From: an uncultured Caldilinea sp.
GTDB taxonomy: Bacteria > Chloroflexota > Anaerolineae > Caldilineales > Caldilineaceae
Length of the DNA: 64,000 nucleotides
NCBI RefSeq assembly: GCF_937128415.1
Contig: NZ_CAKZMJ010000098.1
Location: 17,364-81,363 of the forward strand
Reading direction: 5' to 3'
The notes under the pieces were generated by a model. It had not been told where the DNA came from, searched no databases, and worked only from the letters and a program-made list of their open reading frames with translations. Made by a program: the position numbers and the translations under genes. The first letter of the stretch is position 1, and each line of letters begins with the position of its first letter. Below are positions 22,304 to 49,840 of the stretch, in pieces.

Positions 22304-22591
22304 ATGGCCGTTGCACTGCTGACGCTCGAATTGTATCTGCCGATGAACGACAGCCTTAAAGGGAAACGCGGCATCCTGAAGCCCCTAATTGCGCATCTTC
22401 GCAAGGATTTCAACGTCTCGATCTGCGAAGCCGACGCACAGGATGTCCTGACGCGCGCGGTGCTGGAGGTCGTGTGCGTCAGTCAAACCAGTGCGCTGGC
22501 GCACCGTCACCTGCAGGATGTCGCCCGTCGCGTCGAGCGCTGGCGCGGCGACGCCCAGCTCATCGACTACACCATCGAGATGTTGGGCTGA
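22304..22591 (+). CDS. DUF503 family protein, 95 aa
   Basis: The pattern LTLELYLPMNDSLKGKRGILK, FNVSICEADAQD and the length of 95 aa match the DUF503/YlxP family, small ferredoxin-fold proteins often found near rbfA or translation genes. No ribosome-binding site is visible before the ATG. The exact role is unknown. Confidence 0.88.
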   Translation: MAVALLTLELYLPMNDSLKGKRGILKPLIAHLRKDFNVSICEADAQDVLTRAVLEVVCVSQTSALAHRHLQDVARRVERWRGDAQLIDYTIEMLG

Positions 22592-22606
22592 CCCATATGC
22601 ACCACG

Positions 22607-25050
<2,444 letters not shown>

Positions 25051-25059
25051 CGCCAGGGT

Positions 25060-25120
25060 GCATAAAGTTCTCTGCTTTTCCTGCGTCTTTGCCTCTTTGC
25101 GCCTTGGCGTTGAATTTATT
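25060..25120. repeat. Intergenic GCAAAG-type low-complexity repeat
   Basis: Read on the minus strand, this 61-nt patch between convergent genes holds repeated units AACGCCAAGG, CGCAAAGAGG, CAAAGACGC. This type of GCAAAG-rich dispersed intergenic repeat is common in several bacterial phyla. It has no coding sense. Confidence 0.45.
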
Positions 25121-25130
25121 GCCAAACGGA

Positions 25131-29036
<3,906 letters not shown>

Positions 29037-29066
29037 GGGAGAAAGCCTTCTTTTCAAAATCGTGCA

Positions 29067-29097
29067 GTTATCATGAAAACCCCATTTACTTTGTCAA
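29067..29097 (-). promoter_or_regulatory. Promoter for the FN3-repeat protein gene
   Basis: On the minus strand a perfect -35 TTGACA (29097-29092) is followed after 19 nt by GATAAC (29072-29067). The predicted start near 29060 leaves a leader of about 24 nt that still contains the ribosome-binding site. Confidence 0.45.
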
Positions 29098-29192
29098 GTA
29101 TAGGAAGGGCGATTCCTTTGCGTCATCGGACAAATTGTCCATTCGCCCACCGCTCGCACGGCCAACATGAATGAACTTTGAAACCAGGAGGC

Positions 29193-29207
29193 GCAGCTCG
29201 CAGCTGC
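29193..29207. repeat. Short hairpin in the gap downstream of the coiled-coil operon
   Basis: GCAGCT, CGC loop, AGCTGC: a perfect 6-bp stem. Together with the hairpin at 29249-29267 it could end transcription of the minus-strand operon, but no T-tract follows either one. Confidence 0.35.
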
Positions 29208-29248
29208 ACTTTCTCGAATCCCCCAAGATCTTGCGGCCCATCGGGAAC

Positions 29249-29267
29249 GTGCGGCTGAGAGCCGCAC
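29249..29267. repeat. 8-bp GC-rich hairpin
   Basis: GTGCGGCT, loop GAG, AGCCGCAC: a perfect stem of 8 bp. It lies about 140 nt past the stop of the coiled-coil/H3TH operon and is a possible terminator. Confidence 0.4.
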
Positions 29268-29408
29268 CTTATCATCACCGCCAGCTATTTCGCTCAAGCC
29301 GCTCTATCGATTGTCAGGTTCAACTGCGGAACATGAATTAGGGGTCAGAAGGGGTGGGATCATTGACGTGGAGAGGAGATTTTCAAAAGGAGAATGCGTC
29401 GGAGTTCG

Positions 29409-30377
29409 TCAAACTTTCGAGTCGTCGCGCGCCTTTTGCTCCGCCAAGCGCCGGGCGGCTTCGATCCAACCCACATAATCCGGCGGAACCGGGGAACGCG
29501 AGGCGCAGATTTCTTCAAGCTGTTGCGGCGTGACGCTTGCCAGAGCCGCGTAGGTGCGGACGCCGGCGTCGTACAGGCGTCGCTTGTACACCTCGCCGAC
29601 GCCGGGAATTTTCTCAAAATCGTCGACCGGCTCCCCACTCCAGATGCAGCCCAGCGTCTGGGTCTCTTCCGCCAGTCGCTGCGCCGAGGCGCGGATGGCG
29701 TCGAACCGGACCAGGGCCGCCCGCGCTTTGCTCAGCTTCAGGATGCGGCGCAGCGTTTCGTCGTCGAGCGTTGCAACTTCCCAATAGGAGCCAATGCCGG
29801 CGTTGTAGAGCCGTTGCTCGAAAATCGGGCCGATCCCGTCGATTGCGGAAAGCGTCTGCGGGCGCTCGATGAGGGCCGGCGCAATGTTGGCTTCCAGGGC
29901 GCGCTCGATGAAGCGCTGTTTTGCAGCGGGTAGGGCGGAGAGCGAGGCTCCCGTTGCGCCCACTCCCCCTTGCCGGTGCGGAGGCGCCGCCCTCTGTTCG
30001 AGGCGTTCTGAGGCTTTTTCGACGTCTGCGCGCGGCTCGCTTGCCTGCGTCTGCATGGACGCTTCAAGCGAAGACGGAGCGCTCCGTTCGGCGAAAGGCT
30101 CCGCCTCGGAGACAGGCGTTTGCGCTTGCAGCGTCGCAAGCGCCATGCGCAATCGCTCCAGTTCAGCGCGCTGTTGGGCCAGTTGGGTGCGCAGATCGGC
30201 CTCCTGGCTTTCTCTGGAGACGGACGCCATGATCTCGTGCATCCGTTGCTCGATGGATGCAATGCGCTGCTGCGCTTCTTCCAAGGCTCGGTTTTTCTGT
30301 TTCAGCAGCGCGATCAAAGCGAGCACTGCGCCAATGCTCACGCCGAAGACAAGCAGTCGCAATAGCTTGCGCATCAT
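29409..30377 (-). CDS. Membrane-anchored protein with two C-terminal H3TH/HhH modules, 322 aa
   Basis: The start is the first of two ATGs at 30377/30374. One membrane helix (LLRLLVFGVSIGAVLALIALL) is followed by a coiled coil (about 25-80) and a low-complexity linker. Two helix-hairpin-helix units follow: IDGIGPIFEQRLYNAGIGSYWE and, ~60 residues later, IPGVGEVYKRRLYDAGVRTYAA (cut here for length). These resemble COG3743, the flap-endonuclease-like H3TH group, but no nuclease active site is visible. The C-terminal 140 aa are paralogous to those of the next gene upstream. Last gene of a four-gene operon with a 28-nt gap. Confidence 0.85.
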   Translation of the reverse strand: MMRKLLRLLVFGVSIGAVLALIALLKQKNRALEEAQQRIASIEQRMHEIMASVSRESQEADLRTQLAQQRAELERLRMALATLQAQTPVSEAEPFAERSAPSSLEASMQTQASEPRADVEKASERLEQRAAPPHRQGGVGATGASLSALPAAKQRFIERALEANIAPALIERPQTLSAIDGIGPIFEQRLYNAGIGSYWEVATLDDETLRRILKLSKARAALVRFDAIRASAQRLAEETQTLGCIWSGEPVDDFEKIPGVGEVYKRRLYDAGVRTYAALASVTPQQLEEICASRSPVPPDYVGWIEAARRLAEQKARDDSKV

Positions 30378-30405
30378 CTTCTTCCCATCCGGTGAAAGGG
30401 TTTGT

Positions 30406-32266
<1,861 letters not shown>

Positions 32267-32277
<11 letters not shown>

Positions 32278-33586
32278 GGCTCTCTCCCTCTTCTTGCGGA
32301 GCGACCGGCGATGACGCCGCCATTGCCGGCGATGCGTCCTGTGGCGAGGATGCATCGACGCGCGCAAGGATGCTGCGCAACTGGGCGTCATAGCCGTCAA
32401 TTCGCTCGAGGAAACGGTTGATGAAGTCGATGCGCGTCTGCAACCGTTGCGCAAGCGCATCTCTTTCTGTGCTCAACGCCTGAAGCTCAGCGCGGATGGC
32501 CGCAAGCTGGTCGTGCAAGCCTGTCACTTCGGCGGTGCGAACGTCTAACGCCCGTTGCAGCGCCTCGCGGTCGGCGAGCGTCTGCTCGAGCGTCGTCTTC
32601 AGGCGTTCGTATTCGCTGCGCAGCTCGTCCAGTTCCGCCGTGCGCGCGGCCAGCGCTTCGTTGAGGTCTGGTCCATCCGCGGGCGTCAGCGTCTCTTCCG
32701 AGGGCTGCATTTCTATCAACGCCGTCTCCAGGCGTCGCGACGTCTCCTCCGCGGCGATGCGATTGAGCAGCGCACCGTATTCGCTGTTGCGTTTTTCCAG
32801 CGCGGCGGCGAGCTGTGCGCCCGTCGCCGTCAACATGCTGAGATCGCGGCGCAGATAATCGATCTCGTTCTGTGCGTTGGCCAGCGCACGGTCGCGCGCC
32901 GCCAGCGCGGCGGTGATGGCGTCTTCGCCGCCGGCGAGGATGTCGCGATACTCGCGCTGGCGCAGAAAGAGTTCGGCTGCGACAAGCGCCTCTTTTTCGG
33001 CGAGTCGATCGGCGGCGGCGCGCGCCAGCGCCAGCTGGTGTTCGAGTTCAACCAGACGCTCGCTCAGGTCACTTTCCTGGGGCCGCTCGGCCAGCGCCGT
33101 CACTGCGCTCCGCTCCTCCGGCGATTCCTCAACTTCAAGCGCTCTGGCGCCGCCGTCCGACGCAATCTCGTCCTGCTGCGCGGCGCAGCGAGCAGCCAGC
33201 GCCTGGCGCGCTGCGCTCAACGCGCCGCGGGTGTGAACCAGCTCGGCGCTGAGCAGGAGACGCGCGTCGCGCTCTCTCTCCAATGCCGCCTGCAGCTGTT
33301 CGACCATCTCCTTGACGTGCGATAGTTCTGCGCCTGCTGCTTTCAGCTGTTGAGCGAGGCCTTTTTTTTCTGCCGCCATCTCATCGAGCGTGGCGAGGTT
33401 TTCCCGCAACTGACCTTGCGTCTTGCGCAGCTCATCTTCGACGTCTCGCAGTTGACGACGCAGCGACTCGATCTCGGCGGATGCTTTCTCCAGCTCATAC
33501 ACCGGCCCGCCGCGGCCGGCGAACCATGCGATGATGAATCCTAACAGAAACGCACCGATCAGGTACAGGAAAGGGGTGAAGTCCAT
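32267..33586 (-). CDS. Membrane-anchored coiled-coil protein, 439 aa
   Basis: ATG 33586 with AGGAGA eight bases upstream. The N-terminal helix FLYLIGAFLLGFIIAWFAGR is a single anchor with a short periplasmic tail. The remaining 410 residues are predicted coiled coil with heptads such as LRRQLRDVEDELRKTQ and a break near residue 150. It lacks the H3TH module of the two downstream genes. It overlaps the 623-aa gene by 11 nt, so production should be coupled. Confidence 0.82.
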
Positions 33587-33694
33587 AGCGTTCTCCTGTG
33601 GAAGGTGGGTCGAGCCATCCGCAAGGGGTTTCCCGCTCGATGGATCGAGGAGGCGGTGCAGGGCGCCCTCGCCGTCCAGACGCGCCGGCCAGGG

Positions 33695-34564
<870 letters not shown>

Positions 34565-34590
34565 AATTTCTCTCCTCGGTCGTCAGAGTG

Positions 34591-34619
34591 TGAACATGGC
34601 CCGAAAGATTTGCTATACT
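34591..34619 (+). promoter_or_regulatory. Promoter upstream of the aldo/keto reductase
   Basis: TGAACA (-35, four of six), 17-nt spacer, and the extended -10 TGC TATACT. The start would be near 34626, giving an unusually long leader of about 280 nt. Confidence 0.45.
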
Positions 34620-34751
34620 TAAAGCATGCGCTGTTCTTGCAGATGAAGAACCTGCGACGACGAGTTGTTGTTGGGAACAGATCTGTTTGCATTTGAAAGT
34701 GACGCTGCAAGGACAGTACGGCGCCTTTAGTTTCTATCAGCGGGCAACTTT

Positions 34752-34770
34752 TGTCAAACAGATTTTGACA
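34752..34770. promoter_or_regulatory. Perfect inverted repeat, operator-like
   Basis: TGTCAAA and TTTGACA separated by CAGAT: a 7-5-7 dyad typical in size of a dimeric repressor site. It lies in the reductase leader and contains a TTGACA-like hexamer. Confidence 0.4.
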
Positions 34771-34790
34771 TCTTGACCACCGCTGCAATT

Positions 34791-34837
34791 CAGGAAACGA
34801 GATGGTTTAGGTTTGTGAAATTTCATCGAGTTTCCTG
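34791..34837 (+). promoter_or_regulatory. Hairpin in the aldo/keto reductase leader
   Basis: CAGGAAAC (34791-34798) pairs perfectly with 34830-34837, and an inner GATG/CATC pair (34801-34804, 34824-34827) extends it. It could be an attenuator or stability element; no T-tract follows. Confidence 0.35.
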
Positions 34838-34903
34838 AGCGATGGCGGTGAGAAGCCAGAAATTCAATCGAACCTATCAGCCAATCGAGGAAAGGATGCA
34901 CCC

Positions 34904-35911
<1,008 letters not shown>

Positions 35912-35927
35912 GGCGTCGTTTGGGGTG

Positions 35928-35969
35928 CGTGTTGCGTGTTCCGTTGCGCACCACGGAGCACGCAACACG
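35928..35969. repeat. 17-bp-stem hairpin after the aldo/keto reductase
   Basis: CGTGTTGCGTG (35928-35938) pairs perfectly with 35959-35969; a T-G wobble (35939/35958) and TCCGT/ACGGA extend the stem to 17 pairs with an 8-nt loop. It may terminate the reductase transcript or belong to a dispersed intergenic repeat family. Confidence 0.6.
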
Positions 35970-35994
35970 GTTTACGCACCCCGGTTTACGCACC
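35969..35994. repeat. Tandem GGTTTACGCACC repeat
   Basis: Two exact copies of GGTTTACGCACC with a 14-bp period (35969-35980, 35983-35994), directly after the hairpin. A similar TTTACGC motif occurs in the gap near 9580-9600. Confidence 0.45.
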
Positions 35995-36033
35995 ACGCAA
36001 CAATCATTTATTCATCCAACCTTTCAGCGTCTC

Positions 36034-39129
<3,096 letters not shown>

Positions 39130-39151
39130 CCATATCAAGAGGCCAGAACGT

Positions 39152-40513
39152 ATGCTAGCCGAAATTGCACCTGCCCCAACTCGAACTTACAACGCCCATT
39201 TTCGCTGTTTCCGTGGCTGTCCGGGCGAATATTCCGTCTACGAAGTGATGTACACCTGCCCGAAATGCGGCGGTTTGCTCGAGGTGCACCATGACATCGA
39301 GGCGTTGCGCGATCGCAGCGCCGCCGAATGGAAGGCGCTGTTGGAGCGGCGGGCGGGCACCACCGTATGGCCCTATGGAAGCGGCGTCTGGGGCATGCGC
39401 GAATGGGTGATGCCCGACCTGCGCGACGAAAATGTCGTCAGCATGTACGAAGGCAACACCAATCTCTTCTGGGCGGGGCGCCTGGGGAAGGAGATCGGCG
39501 TGCCCGATCTCTGGGTGAAGCTTTGCGGCAACAGCCACACGGGCAGCTTCAAAGACTTGGGGATGACCGTGCTGGTGAGCGTCGTCAAGCAGATGATGGC
39601 GAGCGGCAATAGCCCTGTGCGCGCGGTGGCTGCGGCGAGCACCGGCGACACTTCGGCGGCGCTGGCGGCCTACGCCGCTGCGGCGGGCATTCCGGCGATC
39701 ATCTTCCTGCCTTCGGGCAAGGTGAGCACTGCGCAGCTGATCCAGCCGGTCGCCAACGGCGCGCATGTGCTGGCGCTGGACACCGACTTCGACGGCTGCA
39801 TGCGCATTGTCAAAGAGGTCACCCAGGACAACAGCATCTATCTGGCCAACTCGATGAACAGCATCCGCATCGAAGGCCAGAAGACCGTCGGGATCGAGAT
39901 CGTGCGGCAGTTTGACTGGGAGACGCCGGATTGGATCATCATTCCGGTCGGCAACCTAGGCAACATCAGCGCCCTGTACAAAGGACTCAAGCTGATTCAA
40001 GAGTTGGGCATCATCGAGCGTCTGCCGCGCCTGGTGGCGGCGCAGGCGGATAAAGCCAATCCTTTCTATCGCAGCTTTTTGAACGGTTTTCGGGAAAAGG
40101 TGACGATGCGCGCCGAGAAGACGCTGGCCTCCGCCATCCAGATCGGCGACCCGGTGAGCTATGAAAAGGCGGTGCAGGCGGTTGTGGAGACCAACGGGCT
40201 GGTCGAAGCGGTGACAGAGCACGAGCTGGCCAACGCAGCCGCGCGCGCCGACCTCACGGGCATGTACACCTGTCCTCACACCGGCGTGGCGTTGGCGGCG
40301 CTCTTCAAGCTGGTGGCGCGTGGGGTGATCCAATCGAGCGATCGCGTGGTGGTGATTTCAACTGCGCATGGGCTGAAATTCACCAGCTTCAAGGTGGGCT
40401 ATCATGAAGGCAGGCTGGAGGAGGTCGAAAGTGAGCTGGCCAATCCGCCGATTTACCTTCCTGCGGATGTGAAGGTGGTGAAAGAAACGATCGCCCGAAG
40501 GCTGCAGCTGTAG
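39152..40513 (+). CDS. thrC: Threonine synthase
   Basis: 453 aa. An N-terminal zinc-ribbon-like region (CFRGCPGEY...CPKCGG) precedes the PLP fold. SHTGSFKDLG holds the PLP Lys, AAASTGDTSAAL the phosphate-binding loop and PVGNLGNISALY the glycine-rich loop. It makes threonine from O-phosphohomoserine. ATG 39152 has AAGAGG with an 8-nt spacer; an ATG at 39110 inside the previous gene is less likely. The start is 22 nt after the fusion gene stop, so the two may be co-transcribed. Confidence 0.94.
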   Translation: MLAEIAPAPTRTYNAHFRCFRGCPGEYSVYEVMYTCPKCGGLLEVHHDIEALRDRSAAEWKALLERRAGTTVWPYGSGVWGMREWVMPDLRDENVVSMYEGNTNLFWAGRLGKEIGVPDLWVKLCGNSHTGSFKDLGMTVLVSVVKQMMASGNSPVRAVAAASTGDTSAALAAYAAAAGIPAIIFLPSGKVSTAQLIQPVANGAHVLALDTDFDGCMRIVKEVTQDNSIYLANSMNSIRIEGQKTVGIEIVRQFDWETPDWIIIPVGNLGNISALYKGLKLIQELGIIERLPRLVAAQADKANPFYRSFLNGFREKVTMRAEKTLASAIQIGDPVSYEKAVQAVVETNGLVEAVTEHELANAAARADLTGMYTCPHTGVALAALFKLVARGVIQSSDRVVVISTAHGLKFTSFKVGYHEGRLEEVESELANPPIYLPADVKVVKETIARRLQL

Positions 40514-40554
40514 AGAGGCGATCGTTGACTGTACATCCTGACGACTGTTTGACC

Positions 40555-40593
40555 GAGGGGAGGTCGGTGGCTCTGCGCCGCTGACCTCCCCTC
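40555..40593. terminator. Strong hairpin between convergent thrC and glycosidase gene
   Basis: GAGGGGAGGTC pairs perfectly with GACCTCCCCTC; six inner pairs (two wobbles) extend it to 17 bp with loop TCTGC. It lies between stops at 40513 and 40601, as expected of a bidirectional terminator. No T-tract. Confidence 0.7.
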
Positions 40594-40600
40594 AGCGCTT

Positions 40601-42220
<1,620 letters not shown>

Positions 42221-42243
42221 GGTCTTCATCCTTTTCTTCTGGC

Positions 42244-43980
<1,737 letters not shown>

Positions 43981-44009
43981 GCTCAAACTCCTTTCGTCAA
44001 TGTACACGG

Positions 44010-44035
44010 CAGGGGCGACGCATGCGTCGCCCCTG
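44010..44035. repeat. Perfect 26-bp palindrome
   Basis: CAGGGGCGACGCA followed immediately by its exact complement, a 13-bp cruciform or hairpin. It lies between two tandem paralogues on the minus strand. Similar GGGGCGACGCATGCG elements are scattered in many bacterial genomes as small dispersed repeats (my recollection). It may also attenuate read-through. Confidence 0.65.
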
Positions 44036-44082
44036 TGTCCCTGTGTTAATCTTTAAGTCCGTCAGACATTGTTGACTTCAGG

Positions 44083-47268
<3,186 letters not shown>

Positions 47269-47531
47269 AGTTTGTCCACTCCTTCAAAAAACTGAGCTTA
47301 CCGGTTCACTTTCCATCGGAGAATCAGACTGGCGACGATGCTCGTATCAGTATCATTTGTAATGATTCCTCTTCCACAAGCGCCCGCCTACTCTCTCGCT
47401 TGCAGGCGCGCCTCAGTCGTCCTGATGCGCAAACCTCTAGGAACACGGTCAAGCTGCTATCTTAGCATACGGTGAAATGTGCGCCAAAAAGGCGGAGGAT
47501 GGTTGAAAATTCGCCCCCTGTTTTTTCTCGA

Positions 47532-47540
47532 TGGTATACT
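47532..47540 (+). promoter_or_regulatory. Extended -10 element placed for a leaderless start
   Basis: TGG TATACT ends 7 nt before the ATG at 47548, so the transcript should begin at the start codon. No -35 is seen, which the TGn extension may compensate. No ribosome-binding site precedes this ATG, in keeping with leaderless translation. Confidence 0.5.
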
Positions 47541-47547
47541 TTACGAT

Positions 47548-48897
47548 ATGTCCTATGAATTGTCTGACGACCTGTCGCATTTGGATGCGTCGCTGCGTCC
47601 CCACCGCTGGCTCGAGCGTCTGTTGCTGCTGATTTTCCTTCTCTGTTTGCTCGTTGGCCTTGGCGCACTTGCGCTTTTTTTCGTCGTTCGCAACAGCGCC
47701 CAGCCTTCTTTGAACGTCGATCCGCTGCGTTCGGTTCGCGTAAATTTGATCAGCCCCTCGATTGCCTTGCGTCAGTTGAGCGGAGATGGGGCGGCGGCTC
47801 TGGCAGCCCAGACGATCCAGGCCGGTTATCTGGAGACTGCTCGCGCCATATTGACCTACGCGACGGACATTTCGCCGGTGGAGCGCAGCGCTCGCCTGAG
47901 CCATCTTGCGCGCGCTTATCTGGCGGCCGGTCAAGGCGACGCCGCCGCTCAGGTGTACGCCCAGGTGATCTCCGACGCCATTCTGGAAGACGCGATACCG
48001 CTCACGGAGCGGGTTCACCTGCTTAAATTGAGCGCAGACGGCCTGTACAAAACAGGTTTTGAGGACGCCGCCGTCGACGCCGCCACGCAGGCGTTGCGCA
48101 TCGCGGTGCAGGCGCCCGAGCTTCTCCCCGCCCAGCGCAGCGCACTTTTCAATGACCTGCGCGCCATCGTTGAACAATTCGACCGTTCCAATCCCGCTGT
48201 GGAGTCGCTGCGCTTCCAGTTGCGCGACTATGCGCGCAACCCTTATCTTACCGGCGTCGGCCTGGTCGTGACGCCAACTTTGGCGACGTTTCCTCAACAG
48301 ATCGCCTACGATTCTTTGACGCAAGAAAAGATCGCTGCGCGACGGCAGGCCGCCCGCATCCTGGCGGATCGCATCGCTTTCACCGGCGGCGTCGACATCG
48401 AGCCGGAGCGACAGGCGCTCGCACAGGCGTTGCTGGAGGAAGACCAGGCGCGCGCTCGCTTTTATCAAGACCCCGGCGAGCTTTCGCGCGAGCAACAGCT
48501 ATGGCTCTGGCTCGATCATCGCGCCTGGCTGGTGGAAAAAGCGCGCATCGCCCTGCAGGGGTACGGGATCTCGATTCTGCCGCAATGGGAGAGCGAGCTG
48601 GATGTCATTCTCAACCAGTTGAACGCGGATCACGTCTTTCTGAATTCATTGATGACGGCTTTTGTGGTCGATCAGCCCACTGCAACGCAAAGGCTGCTGC
48701 TTCAGGTGGAAAGTCACCACTGGACGGCGGCGCAGGCCATGCGCGGGCTGTATCCGAACGCTCCGACGAACGACATCGGCGAGCTGTTGCGCAGCCTTCA
48801 GGAGGAGCTTCGGCGCGAGGGAGCGCCGTTGGCGCTGCCCGTGAGCTTCGACCCTGCCGCAACGCCGCCTGGGTTTCGCATCCAACCGGCCCCATGA
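47548..48897 (+). CDS. Membrane protein with TPR-like helical region, 449 aa
   Basis: A cytoplasmic N-terminus of about 25 residues is followed by one strong membrane helix (LLLLIFLLCLLVGLGALALFFVV). The rest is mainly alpha-helical, with Ala-rich TPR-like pairs at about 75-200 (ARLSHLARAYLAAGQGDAAAQVYAQ-type, truncated here). The C-terminal half lacks known motifs. The stop is 13 nt before the SIS-like gene. Role unknown; a scaffold for envelope proteins is possible. Divergent from the glycosidase cluster. Confidence 0.78.
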   Translation: MSYELSDDLSHLDASLRPHRWLERLLLLIFLLCLLVGLGALALFFVVRNSAQPSLNVDPLRSVRVNLISPSIALRQLSGDGAAALAAQTIQAGYLETARAILTYATDISPVERSARLSHLARAYLAAGQGDAAAQVYAQVISDAILEDAIPLTERVHLLKLSADGLYKTGFEDAAVDAATQALRIAVQAPELLPAQRSALFNDLRAIVEQFDRSNPAVESLRFQLRDYARNPYLTGVGLVVTPTLATFPQQIAYDSLTQEKIAARRQAARILADRIAFTGGVDIEPERQALAQALLEEDQARARFYQDPGELSREQQLWLWLDHRAWLVEKARIALQGYGISILPQWESELDVILNQLNADHVFLNSLMTAFVVDQPTATQRLLLQVESHHWTAAQAMRGLYPNAPTNDIGELLRSLQEELRREGAPLALPVSFDPAATPPGFRIQPAP

Positions 48898-48910
48898 CCG
48901 GAGAACGCCC

Positions 48911-49774
48911 ATGAGCGAACTGGACAATCTCGAGCTCTACGCTTTCAGCCGTCTCTATGACCGCGCCGGCGATCCGACGCATCCTGCGCGCGGGCTGAAA
49001 GCAGCGCAGGAATGGCTCGCCCGACAACCGAATCGATTCTCCTCTGCGGCGCCGCGCTTCCATCTCCCTTATGACGTGCGACCGCTGGCCAACGCCGTCG
49101 CACACCTGTGCGCGCCCGGAGCCGAGCCGGCGGCGACGGTCGGAGACGGCGTAGACGCGCTCGACCTGCGGGGTCTTCTCCATTTCGACGAGCATCCTGC
49201 TTACACTTTCACTTTTTTATGGGCGCTGGCCAGAGCGGCGCTAGGACAGGCTTCAGCGCCGCCTGCGCTTGACCTGGCCTGGCTGCAGAGCCTGACGCCG
49301 ACGACGCCCTTTGCAGCCAATCCCGCCAAACAACTGGCGCAGCGCTGCTATGCGCGCGTGCCACTGCTGTGGGCAGAGGAAAGCTGGCAGAGCGAAATCG
49401 CCCACGACTGGCGGCTGCGCATCTTGCGCTACGCCGAAAGCGCCGCCATTGTCGCCGATTTCAGCGAAATGCAGCATGGATGGAGCATGGCGCGCTTCCC
49501 CAATTTTTGGATAAACGCCCTCTGCGTGGTGAAGATCGGCGCCATCGCCTCAGACAATGAGGCGCAGGCGAATATGCTGCAGTCTATTTTGCAGAAAAGA
49601 CGATTTAATGCAATCCAGGTTGATGCACCCGGCGGCGACCCTGTGACGCGCGCAGTGCACCTGCTCTATTTCGGCGAATGGGCGGCGCTCTACCTGGCCG
49701 CCTTGTACGGCGTCGAGCCAGAGGCGCGTGTGCCGCTGCAGCTGCTCGGCCTGATCGACGGGCGAACGTCATGA
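48911..49774 (+). CDS. SIS-type phosphoglucose/phosphomannose isomerase-like protein, 287 aa
   Basis: ATG 48911 with GGAG eight bases upstream. The C-terminal half matches the bacterial PGI/PMI C-terminal domain: NPAKQLAQRCYARVPLLW, then FSEMQHGWS where the family has PE-x-NHNE, and LLYFGEWAALYLAALYGVEP. The N-terminal half is shorter and more divergent than the usual ~330-350 aa enzymes, and the family E-N-A-K motif is not recognisable. It may be a degenerate isomerase or an adapted sugar-phosphate-binding protein. Likely co-transcribed with the TPR-like protein. Confidence 0.75.
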   Translation: MSELDNLELYAFSRLYDRAGDPTHPARGLKAAQEWLARQPNRFSSAAPRFHLPYDVRPLANAVAHLCAPGAEPAATVGDGVDALDLRGLLHFDEHPAYTFTFLWALARAALGQASAPPALDLAWLQSLTPTTPFAANPAKQLAQRCYARVPLLWAEESWQSEIAHDWRLRILRYAESAAIVADFSEMQHGWSMARFPNFWINALCVVKIGAIASDNEAQANMLQSILQKRRFNAIQVDAPGGDPVTRAVHLLYFGEWAALYLAALYGVEPEARVPLQLLGLIDGRTS

Positions 49775-49805
49775 AAACGTCGGAGGGGCGGGAGGCAAAA
49801 GGCGT

Positions 49806-49834
49806 TTGACAGGGCGCAAACTTCGGCGTATACT
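49806..49834 (+). promoter_or_regulatory. Consensus sigma-70 promoter
   Basis: Perfect -35 TTGACA (49806-49811), 17-nt spacer, -10 TATACT (49829-49834). It is the best promoter in the window. Predicted start near 49841. Confidence 0.75.
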
Positions 49835-49840
49835 GAAACT

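Larger units (their letters stand above)
29037..29408. other. 372-nt gap without a gene
   Basis: This gap separates the FN3 protein gene and the coiled-coil operon, both on the minus strand. It contains the FN3 gene promoter and two short hairpins listed separately. No ORF with coding character was seen. Confidence 0.6.
34565..34903. other. 339-nt divergent intergenic region
   Basis: It separates the coiled-coil operon (minus) and the aldo/keto reductase (plus). It holds a plus-strand promoter, a TGTCAAA inverted repeat and a leader hairpin, all listed separately. No clear minus-strand promoter was identified. Confidence 0.6.
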
